The notes beneath the pieces were generated by a model. That model saw only the letters and a list, made by a program, of their open reading frames with translations. It did not search any database and was not told the DNA's origin. Positions 42,460 to 51,950 of a DNA stretch of 52,054 bases are shown in pieces. The position numbers and the translations under genes were made by a program. Position 1 is the stretch's first letter. Each line of letters opens with the position of its first letter. The stretch comes from Clostridiales bacterium oral taxon 876 str. F0540 (GTDB lineage Bacteria; Bacillota; Clostridia; Clostridiales; Clostridiaceae): positions 1 through 52,054 of the forward strand of contig KE993503.1 of the NCBI GenBank assembly GCA_000466585.1. Reading direction: 5' to 3'.

Positions 42460-42810
42460 CTACACATTTTTTGTGGATAACTTCTTGAATAGCCTTTCTA
42501 CTTTTGATATTATAGATAAAGGATTGTGAATAATTTTTTAATACGACAAGTTATCCACATCTGTTGATAACTTTGTGTATAACTTGTTCAATATATGTAA
42601 ATACAATACGTAACATTGTTATATTACCAGCTAAATTAAGCTTTTATTCGTAGTTAATAATGTTAATATATAAAATTCTTCACATTGTTAATAACTTTCG
42701 TGATCATTAAATATCCACATTGTTATTTACATGTGAATATTTTTTTCAACATTTGTCAACAAATTAAAATAATCTTGATTTTAATACTATAACTTGTGGA
42801 TTATTATTTT
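42460..42810. other. oriC: oriC part 1: DnaA boxes upstream of dnaA
   Basis: DnaA-box 9-mers: TGTGGATAA (42472), TGTGAATAA (42525), TTATCCACA (42551), TGTTGATAA (42562), TGTGTATAA (42574), plus weaker copies (TGTTAATAA at about 42686, ATATCCACA 42711, TGTGGATTA 42795). Very AT-rich. The rest of the 625-bp rpmH-dnaA gap holds the rpmH promoter. I see no clear dnaA promoter. Confidence 0.85.
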
Positions 42811-42856
42811 CCTGGTTAAAAAATTATTTTTTTGTGTTTGAACTGGAGGATAAAAA

Positions 42857-44206
42857 ATGGATGGCGGACTAAAAGAACTGTGGGAAAAAACCTTAAATAT
42901 TATGAAGGGTGAGTTAAGTGAAGTAAGCTTTAATACCTGGATTAAAAGTGCAATTCCCCTATCCTTAATCAATGATACCTTAAAACTTGGAGTACCTAAT
43001 AACTTTACTAAAGAGATATTAGAAACAAGATATAAGGATCTTCTTATTAATGCTTTAAAAATTATCTCACCTAAAAAATATAATATAGAATTTACCGTTG
43101 CTTCAGAAGAATCTGTGGACCTTGAAGAGAAAAACACTAAGAAAGTTCCTGTAAGTAATGTTGTAATGAGTGATGAAATGTCTGCTACTTTAAATCCAAA
43201 GTATACCTTTGATTCATTTGTCATAGGTAACAGTAATAGATTTGCCCATGCAGCTTCTTTAGCTGTTGCAGAATCTCCAGCAAAAGCATATAACCCTCTT
43301 TTTGTTTATGGCGGTGTTGGACTTGGAAAGACACACCTTATGCATGCTATCGGACATTATATATTGGAGAACAACCCTAAATCAAAAGTTGTTTATGTAT
43401 CTTCAGAAAAATTTACTAATGAGCTTATTAATTCTATAAAAGATGATAAAAACGTTGAATTTAGAAATAAGTACAGAAATGTAGATGTTCTATTAATAGA
43501 TGATATTCAATTTATAGCCGGTAAAGACGCAACTCAACAGGAGTTTTTCCATACATTTAATGCTCTGCACGAAGCAAATAAGCAAATAATTTTATCTAGC
43601 GACAGACCACCAAAAGAAATTCCTACATTAGAGGATAGGTTAAGGTCCAGATTTGAATGGGGCCTTATTGCTGATATTCAGCCTCCTGACTTTGAGACAA
43701 GAATTGCTATCTTAAAGAAAAAAGCAGATGTAGAAGGTTTGAATATATCGAACGACGTTATGGTCTATATTGCAACAAAAATTAAATCGAATATAAGGGA
43801 GCTTGAGGGAGCTTTAATAAGAATAGTTGCCTACTCTTCTCTTACTAATAAAGAAATTACAGTAGATTTGGCCGCAGAAGCCTTAAAAGATATTATCTCA
43901 AATAAGCAAAGCAAAATTATTACCATAGATTTGATTCAGGATATAGTATCAAGCTATTACAATCTCAGAGTCGAAGATTTTAAATCTCAAAGAAGGACAA
44001 GAAATGTAGCCTTTCCCCGTCAGATTGCAATGTATCTAGCCAGAAAACTTACAGATACTTCACTCCCTAAAATAGGTGAGGAATTTGGCGGCAGAGATCA
44101 CACTACAGTAATACACGCTTATGAGAAAATCACTGAAAGCTTGAAGGATGATGAAAATCTACAGCAGGCTATAAATGAGCTTATTAAGAAGATACAGCAA
44201 AAATAA
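42857..44206 (+). CDS. dnaA: chromosomal replication initiator DnaA
   Basis: A 449-residue DnaA. N-terminal domain I (about 1-80), linker, AAA+ domain with Walker A GGVGLGKTH (152-160) and Walker B LLIDD (212-216), arginine-finger region, and C-terminal DNA-binding helix-turn-helix with FGGRDHTTV signature (about 412-422). It binds the DnaA boxes on both sides of its gene and loads the replicative helicase. GGAGG precedes the ATG. Confidence 0.98.
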   Translation: MDGGLKELWEKTLNIMKGELSEVSFNTWIKSAIPLSLINDTLKLGVPNNFTKEILETRYKDLLINALKIISPKKYNIEFTVASEESVDLEEKNTKKVPVSNVVMSDEMSATLNPKYTFDSFVIGNSNRFAHAASLAVAESPAKAYNPLFVYGGVGLGKTHLMHAIGHYILENNPKSKVVYVSSEKFTNELINSIKDDKNVEFRNKYRNVDVLLIDDIQFIAGKDATQQEFFHTFNALHEANKQIILSSDRPPKEIPTLEDRLRSRFEWGLIADIQPPDFETRIAILKKKADVEGLNISNDVMVYIATKIKSNIRELEGALIRIVAYSSLTNKEITVDLAAEALKDIISNKQSKIITIDLIQDIVSSYYNLRVEDFKSQRRTRNVAFPRQIAMYLARKLTDTSLPKIGEEFGGRDHTTVIHAYEKITESLKDDENLQQAINELIKKIQQK

Positions 44207-44440
44207 CTAACATTTGTTTTTAATTGTTTTATAACAACCTGTGGATAAAAAAATACTGATATTGTTCTTTATAACAATGTGGATAAGATGAAATTTATTG
44301 CTTTTACTTATCCACAATTATTTTTATGTAATTTAGGAGCATTTTCAATGGATGAACTACGTTATCCACATACACACAGCCCCTACTACTACTGTTACTA
44401 AAAAATATATTATTATCTAATCTATCTATATAAAAATCTA
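44207..44440. other. oriC: oriC part 2: DnaA boxes, DnaA-trio and unwinding region
   Basis: Consensus boxes TGTGGATAA (44240, 44278) and TTATCCACA (44308, 44362). Right after the last box come ACACACAGCCCC and a DnaA-trio-like run TACTACTACTGTTACTA (44384-44400), then an AT-rich stretch (44401-44440). This order matches the B. subtilis unwinding site between dnaA and dnaN. Confidence 0.85.
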
Positions 44441-44463
44441 TTGTGTATAAAGGAGCGTATAAA

Positions 44464-45567
44464 ATGAAATTTATATGTGAAAAAAGCAAGTTACAAGAAG
44501 CCATTTCAACAGCTCAAAAAGCTGTTACCGGAAAATCAACTATGACTATTTTAGAAGGAATTCTTTTAATTGCTAAAAACAATGAATTAACCCTTATAGG
44601 ATCCGATATTGATTTAAGTGTAGAAACAAAAATACAAGCTGATATTATAGAAGACGGCAGCATCGTTGTAGACTCAAAGCTTTTTGGAGAGCTTATCAAA
44701 AAGCTTCCAAATTCAGAAGTTCAAATAAATACGATTGAAAATAACTCATTGGAAATACTTTGCGAAAAGTCTAAAGCAGTACTGAAATATATGAATTCAG
44801 ATGAATTCCCAATGCTCCCTAAAATAAATGAAAACATGCTTCTGACTATACCGCAAAAGCTCTTGAAGAACATGATAAGAGGAACAATATTTGCAACAGC
44901 TCAAGACGAAATAAGGCCAATACTTACTGGAGTCAAGTTTGAAATCAACAATGGAAAACTTAATTTAGTTGCTCTTGATGGATTAAGACTTGCATTAAGA
45001 AGTGAAGCTGTAGATAATGACAATACTATAAGTGCTGTAATTCCTGGAAAAACATTGAGTGAGGTTTCAAAAATTCTTGAGGATTCAGAAGAAAATGTAA
45101 ATATAACCTTTACTCCAAATCATATTTTATTTAACCTTGGAAATACAAAAATAATATCAAGACTTTTAGAAGGCGAATTTATAAATTATAAATCTATAAT
45201 TCCGGATGAATACAACTTAAAAGTTACTTTAAAAAGAAATGAATTTTATGACTGTATAGAAAGAGCTTCTCTTATGGCAAAGGAAGGAAACACTAATCTT
45301 GTAAAGCTTGATATACAAGACGACATCATGATTATCACTTCCGATTCTCAATTGGGAAAAGCTCGAGAAGAATTAAATGTAATTATGCAAGGTGAGCCTT
45401 TAAAAATTGCATTCAATGCAAGATTTGTTATTGATGTCCTCAAAATCATGGACGAAGAAGAGATTGTGCTGGAATTTACAAGCAGTGTAAGTCCATGTAT
45501 AGTTAGAAATAAAGATAGGGAAAACTGCACATACTTAGTTCTTCCTGTAAGAGTTATGGGATATTAA
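44464..45567 (+). CDS. dnaN: DNA polymerase III beta subunit
   Basis: A 367-residue sliding clamp with three copies of the clamp fold: MKFICEKSKLQEAISTAQKAV, GTIFATAQDEIRPILTGV and the closing YLVLPVRV. Start ATG at 44464 has AAAGGAG upstream; a longer frame is not needed. It encircles DNA and ties polymerase and repair proteins to it. The gene follows dnaA across the oriC unwinding region. Confidence 0.97.
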   Translation: MKFICEKSKLQEAISTAQKAVTGKSTMTILEGILLIAKNNELTLIGSDIDLSVETKIQADIIEDGSIVVDSKLFGELIKKLPNSEVQINTIENNSLEILCEKSKAVLKYMNSDEFPMLPKINENMLLTIPQKLLKNMIRGTIFATAQDEIRPILTGVKFEINNGKLNLVALDGLRLALRSEAVDNDNTISAVIPGKTLSEVSKILEDSEENVNITFTPNHILFNLGNTKIISRLLEGEFINYKSIIPDEYNLKVTLKRNEFYDCIERASLMAKEGNTNLVKLDIQDDIMIITSDSQLGKAREELNVIMQGEPLKIAFNARFVIDVLKIMDEEEIVLEFTSSVSPCIVRNKDRENCTYLVLPVRVMGY

Positions 45568-45615
45568 ATTAAAAATATAAACTATGGCAATACTATTAAA
45601 TAATGATTAAGATAT

Positions 45616-45667
45616 TTTATACAGTGTGAAAAGAATTTTAACTTGCCTGCTTTTCATGCTGTATAAA
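45616..45667 (+). promoter_or_regulatory. long imperfect stem-loop between dnaN and yaaA
   Basis: TTTATACAG-TG-TGAAAAG pairs with CTTTTCA-TG-CTGTATAAA, leaving a symmetrical internal loop (TG/TG). There is no T-run, so a regulatory structure or RNase processing site is as likely as a terminator. Confidence 0.5.
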
Positions 45668-45712
45668 TTTACGTTTAAAGATAATTAAATTTAAAGGAGT
45701 TAAGAACAAGTT

Positions 45713-45919
45713 ATGAAAGAAATAAAGATAAGCACAGAATTTATAAAGTTAGATGCATTTTTAAAATGGTCCGGAGCTGTAGGAATGGGTTCCGAAGCCA
45801 AAATAGTTGTTCAAAACGGTGAGGTTAAGTTAAATGGAAATATTGAAGTGCAGCGTGGTAAAAAACTAGTAAAAGGTGATATTATAGAATTTGCTGGAGA
45901 AAGCTATAAAATAATATAA
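45713..45919 (+). CDS. yaaA: S4-domain RNA-binding protein YaaA/RlbA
   Basis: A 68-residue S4-like protein (IKLDAFLKWSGAVGMGSEAKIVVQNGEVKLNG). Members lie between dnaN and recF in many Firmicutes and are linked to ribosome biogenesis. AAAGGAG precedes the ATG. The downstream recF gene starts 70 bp away. Confidence 0.92.
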   Translation: MKEIKISTEFIKLDAFLKWSGAVGMGSEAKIVVQNGEVKLNGNIEVQRGKKLVKGDIIEFAGESYKII

Positions 45920-45988
45920 TAAATATATTTATTTTCTCTTATTGCTACGACATCCACTTTTTATGCTATAATATAATAGGTGTTTTGT

Positions 45989-47098
45989 ATGTATATAAAA
46001 AACTTGAAGCTTATAAATTTTAGAAATTATGATGAATTAAATATCGGTCTTAATAGCGGGGTTAATGTTTTTATTGGCGATAATGCTCAAGGTAAAACAA
46101 ATATTTTAGAGTCTATATATTATGCAAGTATTGCTAAGTCTCATAGAACTAATAAAGACAAAGAGCTTATAAATTGGAATCAAGATGAAGCATACGTTAA
46201 GGCCTATATTTCCAAAGAAAGATTAGATAAAAACATAGAAATAAAAATTTTTAAAGACGGAAAAAAGGGAATAAGGATTAACAGCATAAAAATCAATAAG
46301 ATACAAGAGCTTATTGGTATTTTTAATGTTGTTTTGTTCTCTCCGGAAGATTTAAAAATAGTTAAAGAATCTCCATCTTATAGACGAAAATTTATTGATA
46401 TTGAACTCTGCAAGCTTAACGCAAGGTATTATTACAGTCTGGTTCAATACAATAAAGTTCTGAATGAGCGAAACACACTTCTTAAAAAGTGGAATGAAGA
46501 TATTGAAGGTATAATTGATATCTATGACAGCCAGCTTTCAAAGTTTGGAAGTTTTATTATTAAAGAAAGACTTAAGTATTTAAATCTTTTAAATGAAAAA
46601 GGAAAAACAATTCATAAAGAGATCACCTCAGAAATTGAAAATATAAGTTTTAAATATATAACAAGCATAAAAGACTTTGATAATATAGAAAAAGATTTGA
46701 ATGATCTTTTAAAGAAAAACTTAAAAGGTGATATGGAAAAAAGGACTACCTCTCATGGCCCTCATAGAGACGATTTTTTAATAAGTATAAACGGAATTGA
46801 TACAAGAAGTTATGGATCTCAGGGTCAGCAAAGAACTTCAGTACTTACAATAAAGTTTTCTTCCCTTGAAATAATAAAAGAACAGACAGGAGAATATCCT
46901 GTGCTGCTTTTGGATGATGTGTTATCAGAGCTTGATTTAAGCAGGCAAAGATATATTTTAAACTCTATAAATAACGTGCAGACAATTGTTACCTGTACTG
47001 GAATAGAAAATATTAAAAGTTATCTTAATGAAAATGCAAAGATATTTACAGTTCATGAAGGAAAAATAGTAAAAGAATATACTTTAAAAGAATCTTAG
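45989..47098 (+). CDS. recF: DNA replication/repair protein RecF
   Basis: A 369-residue SMC-like ATPase. Walker A GDNAQGKTN (30-38), signature region YGSQGQQRTSVLTIKFS and Walker B LLLDDVLSELD are present. It loads RecA at single-stranded gaps. I choose the ATG at 45989 (MYIKNLKLINFRNY), the family start, with AGGTG about 7 bases upstream; the GTG at 45980 lacks a site. Confidence 0.96.
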   Translation: MYIKNLKLINFRNYDELNIGLNSGVNVFIGDNAQGKTNILESIYYASIAKSHRTNKDKELINWNQDEAYVKAYISKERLDKNIEIKIFKDGKKGIRINSIKINKIQELIGIFNVVLFSPEDLKIVKESPSYRRKFIDIELCKLNARYYYSLVQYNKVLNERNTLLKKWNEDIEGIIDIYDSQLSKFGSFIIKERLKYLNLLNEKGKTIHKEITSEIENISFKYITSIKDFDNIEKDLNDLLKKNLKGDMEKRTTSHGPHRDDFLISINGIDTRSYGSQGQQRTSVLTIKFSSLEIIKEQTGEYPVLLLDDVLSELDLSRQRYILNSINNVQTIVTCTGIENIKSYLNENAKIFTVHEGKIVKEYTLKES

Positions 47099-47146
47099 CT
47101 AAGTTATGCCTTGATTATAGATTAAGCTTTTGAAAGGAGAGTTTTT

Positions 47147-47410
47147 ATGTTTTTACATTTAGGGGAGAACGTAGTAGTCCCATTAAAAGATGTTATAGGA
47201 ATATTTGATATGGAAACTTCAACCTATAGTTCAGATACACTTCAATTTTTAAGAATGGCAGAAGAAGATGGGTTTGTAGAAAGAATTACAAATGAAAAGC
47301 CTAAGTCTTTTATAATAGCAGAGGTTGATAAAAAGAGTAAGGTATTTTTATCACCTATATCATCAGCTACCTTAGGAAAAAGAACAGAAACATTATACGA
47401 CGAAATATAG
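47147..47410 (+). CDS. remB: extracellular matrix regulator RemB (YaaB/DUF370)
   Basis: An 87-residue DUF370 protein, MFLHLGENVVVPLKDVIGIFD, placed between recF and gyrB as in B. subtilis. RemB works with RemA in matrix gene expression there; the role in this species is unknown. GGAG precedes the ATG; the gyrB leader repeat starts just after its stop. Confidence 0.9.
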   Translation: MFLHLGENVVVPLKDVIGIFDMETSTYSSDTLQFLRMAEEDGFVERITNEKPKSFIIAEVDKKSKVFLSPISSATLGKRTETLYDEI

Positions 47411-47417
47411 TAGGAGG

Positions 47418-47500
47418 TTAAAGTCTTAAACGGACTTTAACGGGCAAATTGCCAATGGAAATGAGCTATTTAATTTGCCCCGTTTCAGGATAAAGAGGAG
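47418..47500 (+). repeat. 83-nt leader repeat before gyrB
   Basis: Exactly 83 nt. Stem 1 TTAAAGTC/GACTTTAA (47418-47425, 47433-47440), possibly closed to a TAAAC loop; stem 2 GGGCAAATT/AATTTGCCC (47442-47450, 47472-47480) with ATGGAAAT in the loop; it ends GAGGAG, the gyrB Shine-Dalgarno. Paired bases differ from the mnmE units but pairing is kept. Confidence 0.8.
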
Positions 47501-47508
47501 GTATCATA

Positions 47509-49419
47509 ATGCCAGAAAATAAGCAAAGCTATGATGAAAGTCAGATTCAAGTTCTTGAAGGACTAGAAGCGGTTAGAAAAAGACCTGGAATGTATATAGG
47601 AAGTACAGGTCCTAGGGGGCTTCATCACTTAGTATATGAAATTGTTGACAACAGTATAGATGAAGCTATGATTGGAGTATGTAAAAACATAAATGTCTTT
47701 ATTCATAAGGATAACGCGATAACTGTTATAGATGATGGTAGAGGAATGCCGGTTGGCATACACCCAAAGATGGGAATACCAACTGTTGAAGTTATAATGA
47801 CTGTTCTTCACGCAGGAGGTAAATTTGGAGGCGGAGCATATAAGGTTTCAGGTGGACTTCATGGTGTTGGTGCATCTGTTGTTAATGCGCTGTCAGAAGT
47901 TTGCGAGGTTACTGTAACCTCTGAAGGAACTCTTTGGAGACAAAGATATGAAAGAGGAAAGGCTGTTAGCGGATTAGAGAAGATCGGCGAAGCTGAAGGA
48001 CATGGTACAAGGGTTTATTTTAAACCGGATCATGTAATGTTTGAAGAGTTAGAATATGATTATGACACTCTTGCTCAAAGACTTAGAGAATTAGCTTTTT
48101 TAAATAAAGGCATAAGAATAACCTTAGAAGATAAGCGTGAAGGCGGAAAGAAAGAAGAGTTTTACTATGAAGGCGGAATAAAGTCCTTTGTTGAATACTT
48201 AAACAGAAACAAGGAAACTCTTCATGAAAAAGTAATATATGTTGAAGGTAAAAAAGATGATTATACGGTAGAAGTGGCGCTTCAATACAATGATACCTAT
48301 AATGAAAATATTTTCTCCTTCGCAAATAACATTGATACAGTAGAAGGCGGTACCCATATGGTGGGCTTTAAAACTGCCTTAACACGTGTCTTCAACGATT
48401 ATGGAAAGAAATTCGGACATTTAAAAGAAAATGATAAAAACCTATCAGGTGAAGATATTAGAGAAGGTCTTACAGCAGTAATTTCTGTAAAGCTGACTGA
48501 TCCTCAATTTGAAGGACAAACAAAAACCAAACTTGGAAACAGTGAGGTTAGAGGTATTGTTGATAACATAGTAGGTGAAGGTGTAGGTATATTCCTTGAA
48601 GAAAATCCTAATGTTGGAAAAACAATTATAGATAAAGCTTTGCTTGCTGCAAGAGCTAGAGATGCTGCCAGAAAGGCAAGAGAATTAACTAGAAAATCTG
48701 TACTAGAAAGAAGTTCACTTCCTGGTAAACTAGCTGATTGTTCCTCCAAGAATCCTGAGGAATGTGAAATTTACATTGTAGAGGGTGACTCTGCAGGGGG
48801 AAGCGCTAAGGGAGGAAGAGACAGAAAGTTCCAAGCTATACTTCCTTTGCGTGGAAAAATAATGAATGTTGAAAAACAAAGACTAGACAAAATACTAAAC
48901 TACCAGGAAATAAGATCTATGATAACTGCTTTTGGAGCAGGAATTGGCAAGGATTTCGATGTTGAAAAACTAAGATATAATAGAATTATTATAATGACAG
49001 ATGCCGACGTTGACGGAGCTCATATCAGAACCTTACTTCTAACATTCTTCTACAGGTATATGACAGATTTGATTGAAAAAGGCCATGTATATGCAGCACA
49101 GCCACCTCTTTATAAGGTTTCAAAGGGCAAAAAAGAATTTTATGCATATAGCGACAAGGAATTAGAAAACTTATTAGTTCAAATAGGCGGTAAGGATAAT
49201 AATACTAATATACAAAGATATAAAGGACTTGGAGAAATGGATGCTATTCAGCTTTGGGAAACAACCATGGATCCTGAAAGAAGAACTCTAATCCAGTTCA
49301 CATTAGAAGATGCTATGGCTGCAGATGAAATTTTCACTATACTTATGGGAGATAAGGTTGAACCAAGAAGAGAATTTATACAGGAAAATGCTAAGAAGGT
49401 AGTTAATCTTGATGTTTAA
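47509..49419 (+). CDS. gyrB: DNA gyrase subunit B
   Basis: A 636-residue GyrB. GHKL ATPase domain with EIVDNSIDEA and GGLHGVGASVVNALS; TOPRIM domain with EGDSAGGSAKGGRDRKFQAI and ADVDGAHI-type (MTDADVDGAHIRTLLL); C-terminal QRYKGLGEMDA. It provides ATP-driven negative supercoiling with GyrA. AGGAGG before ATG comes from the 83-nt leader element. gyrA follows 34 bp later. Confidence 0.98.
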   Translation: MPENKQSYDESQIQVLEGLEAVRKRPGMYIGSTGPRGLHHLVYEIVDNSIDEAMIGVCKNINVFIHKDNAITVIDDGRGMPVGIHPKMGIPTVEVIMTVLHAGGKFGGGAYKVSGGLHGVGASVVNALSEVCEVTVTSEGTLWRQRYERGKAVSGLEKIGEAEGHGTRVYFKPDHVMFEELEYDYDTLAQRLRELAFLNKGIRITLEDKREGGKKEEFYYEGGIKSFVEYLNRNKETLHEKVIYVEGKKDDYTVEVALQYNDTYNENIFSFANNIDTVEGGTHMVGFKTALTRVFNDYGKKFGHLKENDKNLSGEDIREGLTAVISVKLTDPQFEGQTKTKLGNSEVRGIVDNIVGEGVGIFLEENPNVGKTIIDKALLAARARDAARKARELTRKSVLERSSLPGKLADCSSKNPEECEIYIVEGDSAGGSAKGGRDRKFQAILPLRGKIMNVEKQRLDKILNYQEIRSMITAFGAGIGKDFDVEKLRYNRIIIMTDADVDGAHIRTLLLTFFYRYMTDLIEKGHVYAAQPPLYKVSKGKKEFYAYSDKELENLLVQIGGKDNNTNIQRYKGLGEMDAIQLWETTMDPERRTLIQFTLEDAMAADEIFTILMGDKVEPRREFIQENAKKVVNLDV

Positions 49420-49453
49420 TCAGGTTATTTACACAGGAGATGAGGTGTAGTAC

Positions 49454-51907
49454 GTGAATAATGAAGGAAATATATTACAGGTAGATATAAAGCAGGAAAT
49501 GAAAAAATGCTATATAGATTACGCTATGAGTGTTATTGTAGGGCGTGCTCTTCCAGATGTAAGAGATGGTTTAAAACCTGTACATAGAAGAATTTTATTT
49601 TCTATGCATGAGTTAGGAATAACTCCGGACAAAGGCTACAGAAAGTGTGCCAGAATCGTAGGAGATGTTCTTGGTAAATATCATCCACATGGAGACACTG
49701 CTGTTTATGATGCGTTAGTAAGAATGGCTCAAGACTTCTCGATAAGATACCCTCTTGTAGATGGTCACGGTAATTTTGGATCTGTAGACGGCGATGGCGC
49801 TGCTGCTATGCGTTATACAGAAGCTAGAATGAGTAAAATAACACTAGAGCTTTTAAGAGATATTAATAAAAATACTGTAGATTTTGTTCCAAACTTTGAT
49901 GGTGAAGAACAGGAACCTTTAGTACTTCCATCAAGATTTCCTAACCTTTTAGTTAGTGGTTCTTCCGGAATAGCTGTAGGTATGGCTACTAACATACCAC
50001 CTCATAACTTAGGTGAAGTTATTGATGGTATTGGTATGCTTATTGAAAACCCTGAAGCAACGGTTTTAGATCTTATGACAAAAATAAAAGGCCCTGATTT
50101 CCCTACTGCAGGCATTATTTTAGGTACTGCAGGAATCAGAGAAGCGTATGAAACAGGCAGAGGAAAGATATTAGTCAGAGCTAAAACAAATATTGAAGAA
50201 GAAAAGGGAAGACAGAAAATTATAGTTACTGAACTTCCATACCAAGTTAATAAAGCTAAACTTGTTGAAAATATCGCAGATTTAGTAAGAGATAAAAAGG
50301 TTGAGGGCATATCTGACTTAAGAGATGAATCTGATAGAGAAGGTATGAGAATAGTAATTGAGCTTAAGAAGGATGCTAATGCTAATGTCATTTTAAATCA
50401 ATTATATAAGCATACCAGCCTTCAAATTACTTTTGGTGCTATTATGATAGCACTTGTAAATAATGAGCCTCAAACTTTAAATTTAAAGCAAATTCTAAAC
50501 CACTATTTAGATTTCCAAAAGGAAGTTATAAGAAGAAGAACTCAATTTGATTTAGATAAAGCATTAGCAAGGGCTCATATTCTGGAAGGTTTAAGAATTG
50601 CTTTAGATCATATAGATGAGGTTATAGCTTTAATCAGATCTTCAAGAACTACAGAGCAGGCTAGAAATGGCCTTATAGAAAAGTTCGGCTTAAGCGAAAA
50701 ACAAGCTCAGGCTATACTTGATATGAGACTTCAAAGGCTTACAGGATTAGAAAGACAAAAAATAGAAGATGAATACAATGAGCTTATGAAGGATATTGCT
50801 TACTACAGAGAAATACTTGCTAATGAAACATTAGTACTTCAGATAATTAGAGACGAACTAGCAGATATTAAAGCAAAGTATTCTGATGAGAGAAGAACTG
50901 CTATTGAAAGAAATAGCAGTGATATAGACATTGAAGATTTAATACAGGAACAAGATGTTGTTGTTACTTTAACTCATGCAGGATATATAAAGAGAATATC
51001 GGCTGATACCTATACTGCTCAAAAAAGAGGCGGAAGAGGAATACAGGCTATGGCAACAAAAGAAGATGATTTTGTTGAACATATCTTTATTACATCTACT
51101 CATAATAATCTCTTATTCTTTACTAATTTAGGTAGAGTATATAGATTAAAAGGTTATGAGCTGCCAGAAGCGGGAAGATCAGCTAAAGGAACTAACTTAG
51201 TTAATATACTTCCATTGAATCCGGGAGAAAAGATTCAAGCTGTTATGCCGGTTAAAGAATTTGAAGAAGATAAGTTCCTTGTGATGGCCACCAAAGAAGG
51301 TCTTATTAAGAAAACAGACCTTACTCAATTCTCATCTATAAGAAAGAATGGATTGGCAGCAATAAACTTAAGAGAAGGCGATGAACTCATCGGCGTTAAG
51401 ATGACCGATGGTCAAAGTGAAATCTTAATTGTTACTCAAGATGGATACTCCATGAGATTCTGTGAGACTGATGTAAGACCTATGGGAAGAACAGCTACCG
51501 GAGTTAAGGCTATAACCTTAAGAGAAGGAGACAAAGCTGTAAGTATGAATGTCATAGCTGAAAATGAAGATGTTTTAATTGTCAGTGAAAATGGCTATGG
51601 TAAGAGAACAGGTATAGATGAATACTCTGCTCATAGAAGAGGGGGCAAGGGTATTATAACCTATAAGGTAACTGAGAAGACTGGAAAAATAGTTGGCGCA
51701 AGAATTGTTAAAGACGGCGATGAAATAATGCTTATTAATACCAGCGGTGTAGCTATAAGATTAAATGCAGAAAATATATCAGTTACAGGAAGAAACACTA
51801 TGGGTGTTACATTAATGAAGACTACTGAAGATGAAAAAGTTGTTGCACTTGCTAAGATAAATAAAGATGAGGCAGTAGAACAGGAAGAGGAAAAGCAAGA
51901 AGAATAG
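49454..51907 (+). CDS. gyrA: DNA gyrase subunit A
   Basis: An 817-residue GyrA. The catalytic Tyr is Y121 in AAMRYTEARM. The quinolone-resistance region reads HPHGDTAVYDAL, with Thr82 at the E. coli Ser83 position (found as wild type in some clostridia) and Asp86. The C-terminal wrapping domain has a GyrA-box variant QKRGGRG near 520 and ends in a Glu-rich tail. Start is GTG at 49454 with GAGGTG upstream. A terminator follows. Confidence 0.98.
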   Translation: MNNEGNILQVDIKQEMKKCYIDYAMSVIVGRALPDVRDGLKPVHRRILFSMHELGITPDKGYRKCARIVGDVLGKYHPHGDTAVYDALVRMAQDFSIRYPLVDGHGNFGSVDGDGAAAMRYTEARMSKITLELLRDINKNTVDFVPNFDGEEQEPLVLPSRFPNLLVSGSSGIAVGMATNIPPHNLGEVIDGIGMLIENPEATVLDLMTKIKGPDFPTAGIILGTAGIREAYETGRGKILVRAKTNIEEEKGRQKIIVTELPYQVNKAKLVENIADLVRDKKVEGISDLRDESDREGMRIVIELKKDANANVILNQLYKHTSLQITFGAIMIALVNNEPQTLNLKQILNHYLDFQKEVIRRRTQFDLDKALARAHILEGLRIALDHIDEVIALIRSSRTTEQARNGLIEKFGLSEKQAQAILDMRLQRLTGLERQKIEDEYNELMKDIAYYREILANETLVLQIIRDELADIKAKYSDERRTAIERNSSDIDIEDLIQEQDVVVTLTHAGYIKRISADTYTAQKRGGRGIQAMATKEDDFVEHIFITSTHNNLLFFTNLGRVYRLKGYELPEAGRSAKGTNLVNILPLNPGEKIQAVMPVKEFEEDKFLVMATKEGLIKKTDLTQFSSIRKNGLAAINLREGDELIGVKMTDGQSEILIVTQDGYSMRFCETDVRPMGRTATGVKAITLREGDKAVSMNVIAENEDVLIVSENGYGKRTGIDEYSAHRRGGKGIITYKVTEKTGKIVGARIVKDGDEIMLINTSGVAIRLNAENISVTGRNTMGVTLMKTTEDEKVVALAKINKDEAVEQEEEKQEE

Positions 51908-51925
51908 TATTATAAATTTACTAAT

Positions 51926-51950
51926 AAAAGTCCCTTAGGGGACTTTTTGC
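51926..51950 (+). terminator. terminator of gyrBA
   Basis: Stem AAAAGTCCC/GGGACTTTT (51926-51934, 51939-51947) with loop TTAG, then TGCTTTTTG. Confidence 0.88.

Noticed and set aside
42787..43224. Minus-strand ORF across the dnaA start
   Set aside because: It is a shadow of dnaA and the oriC region with no ribosome site.
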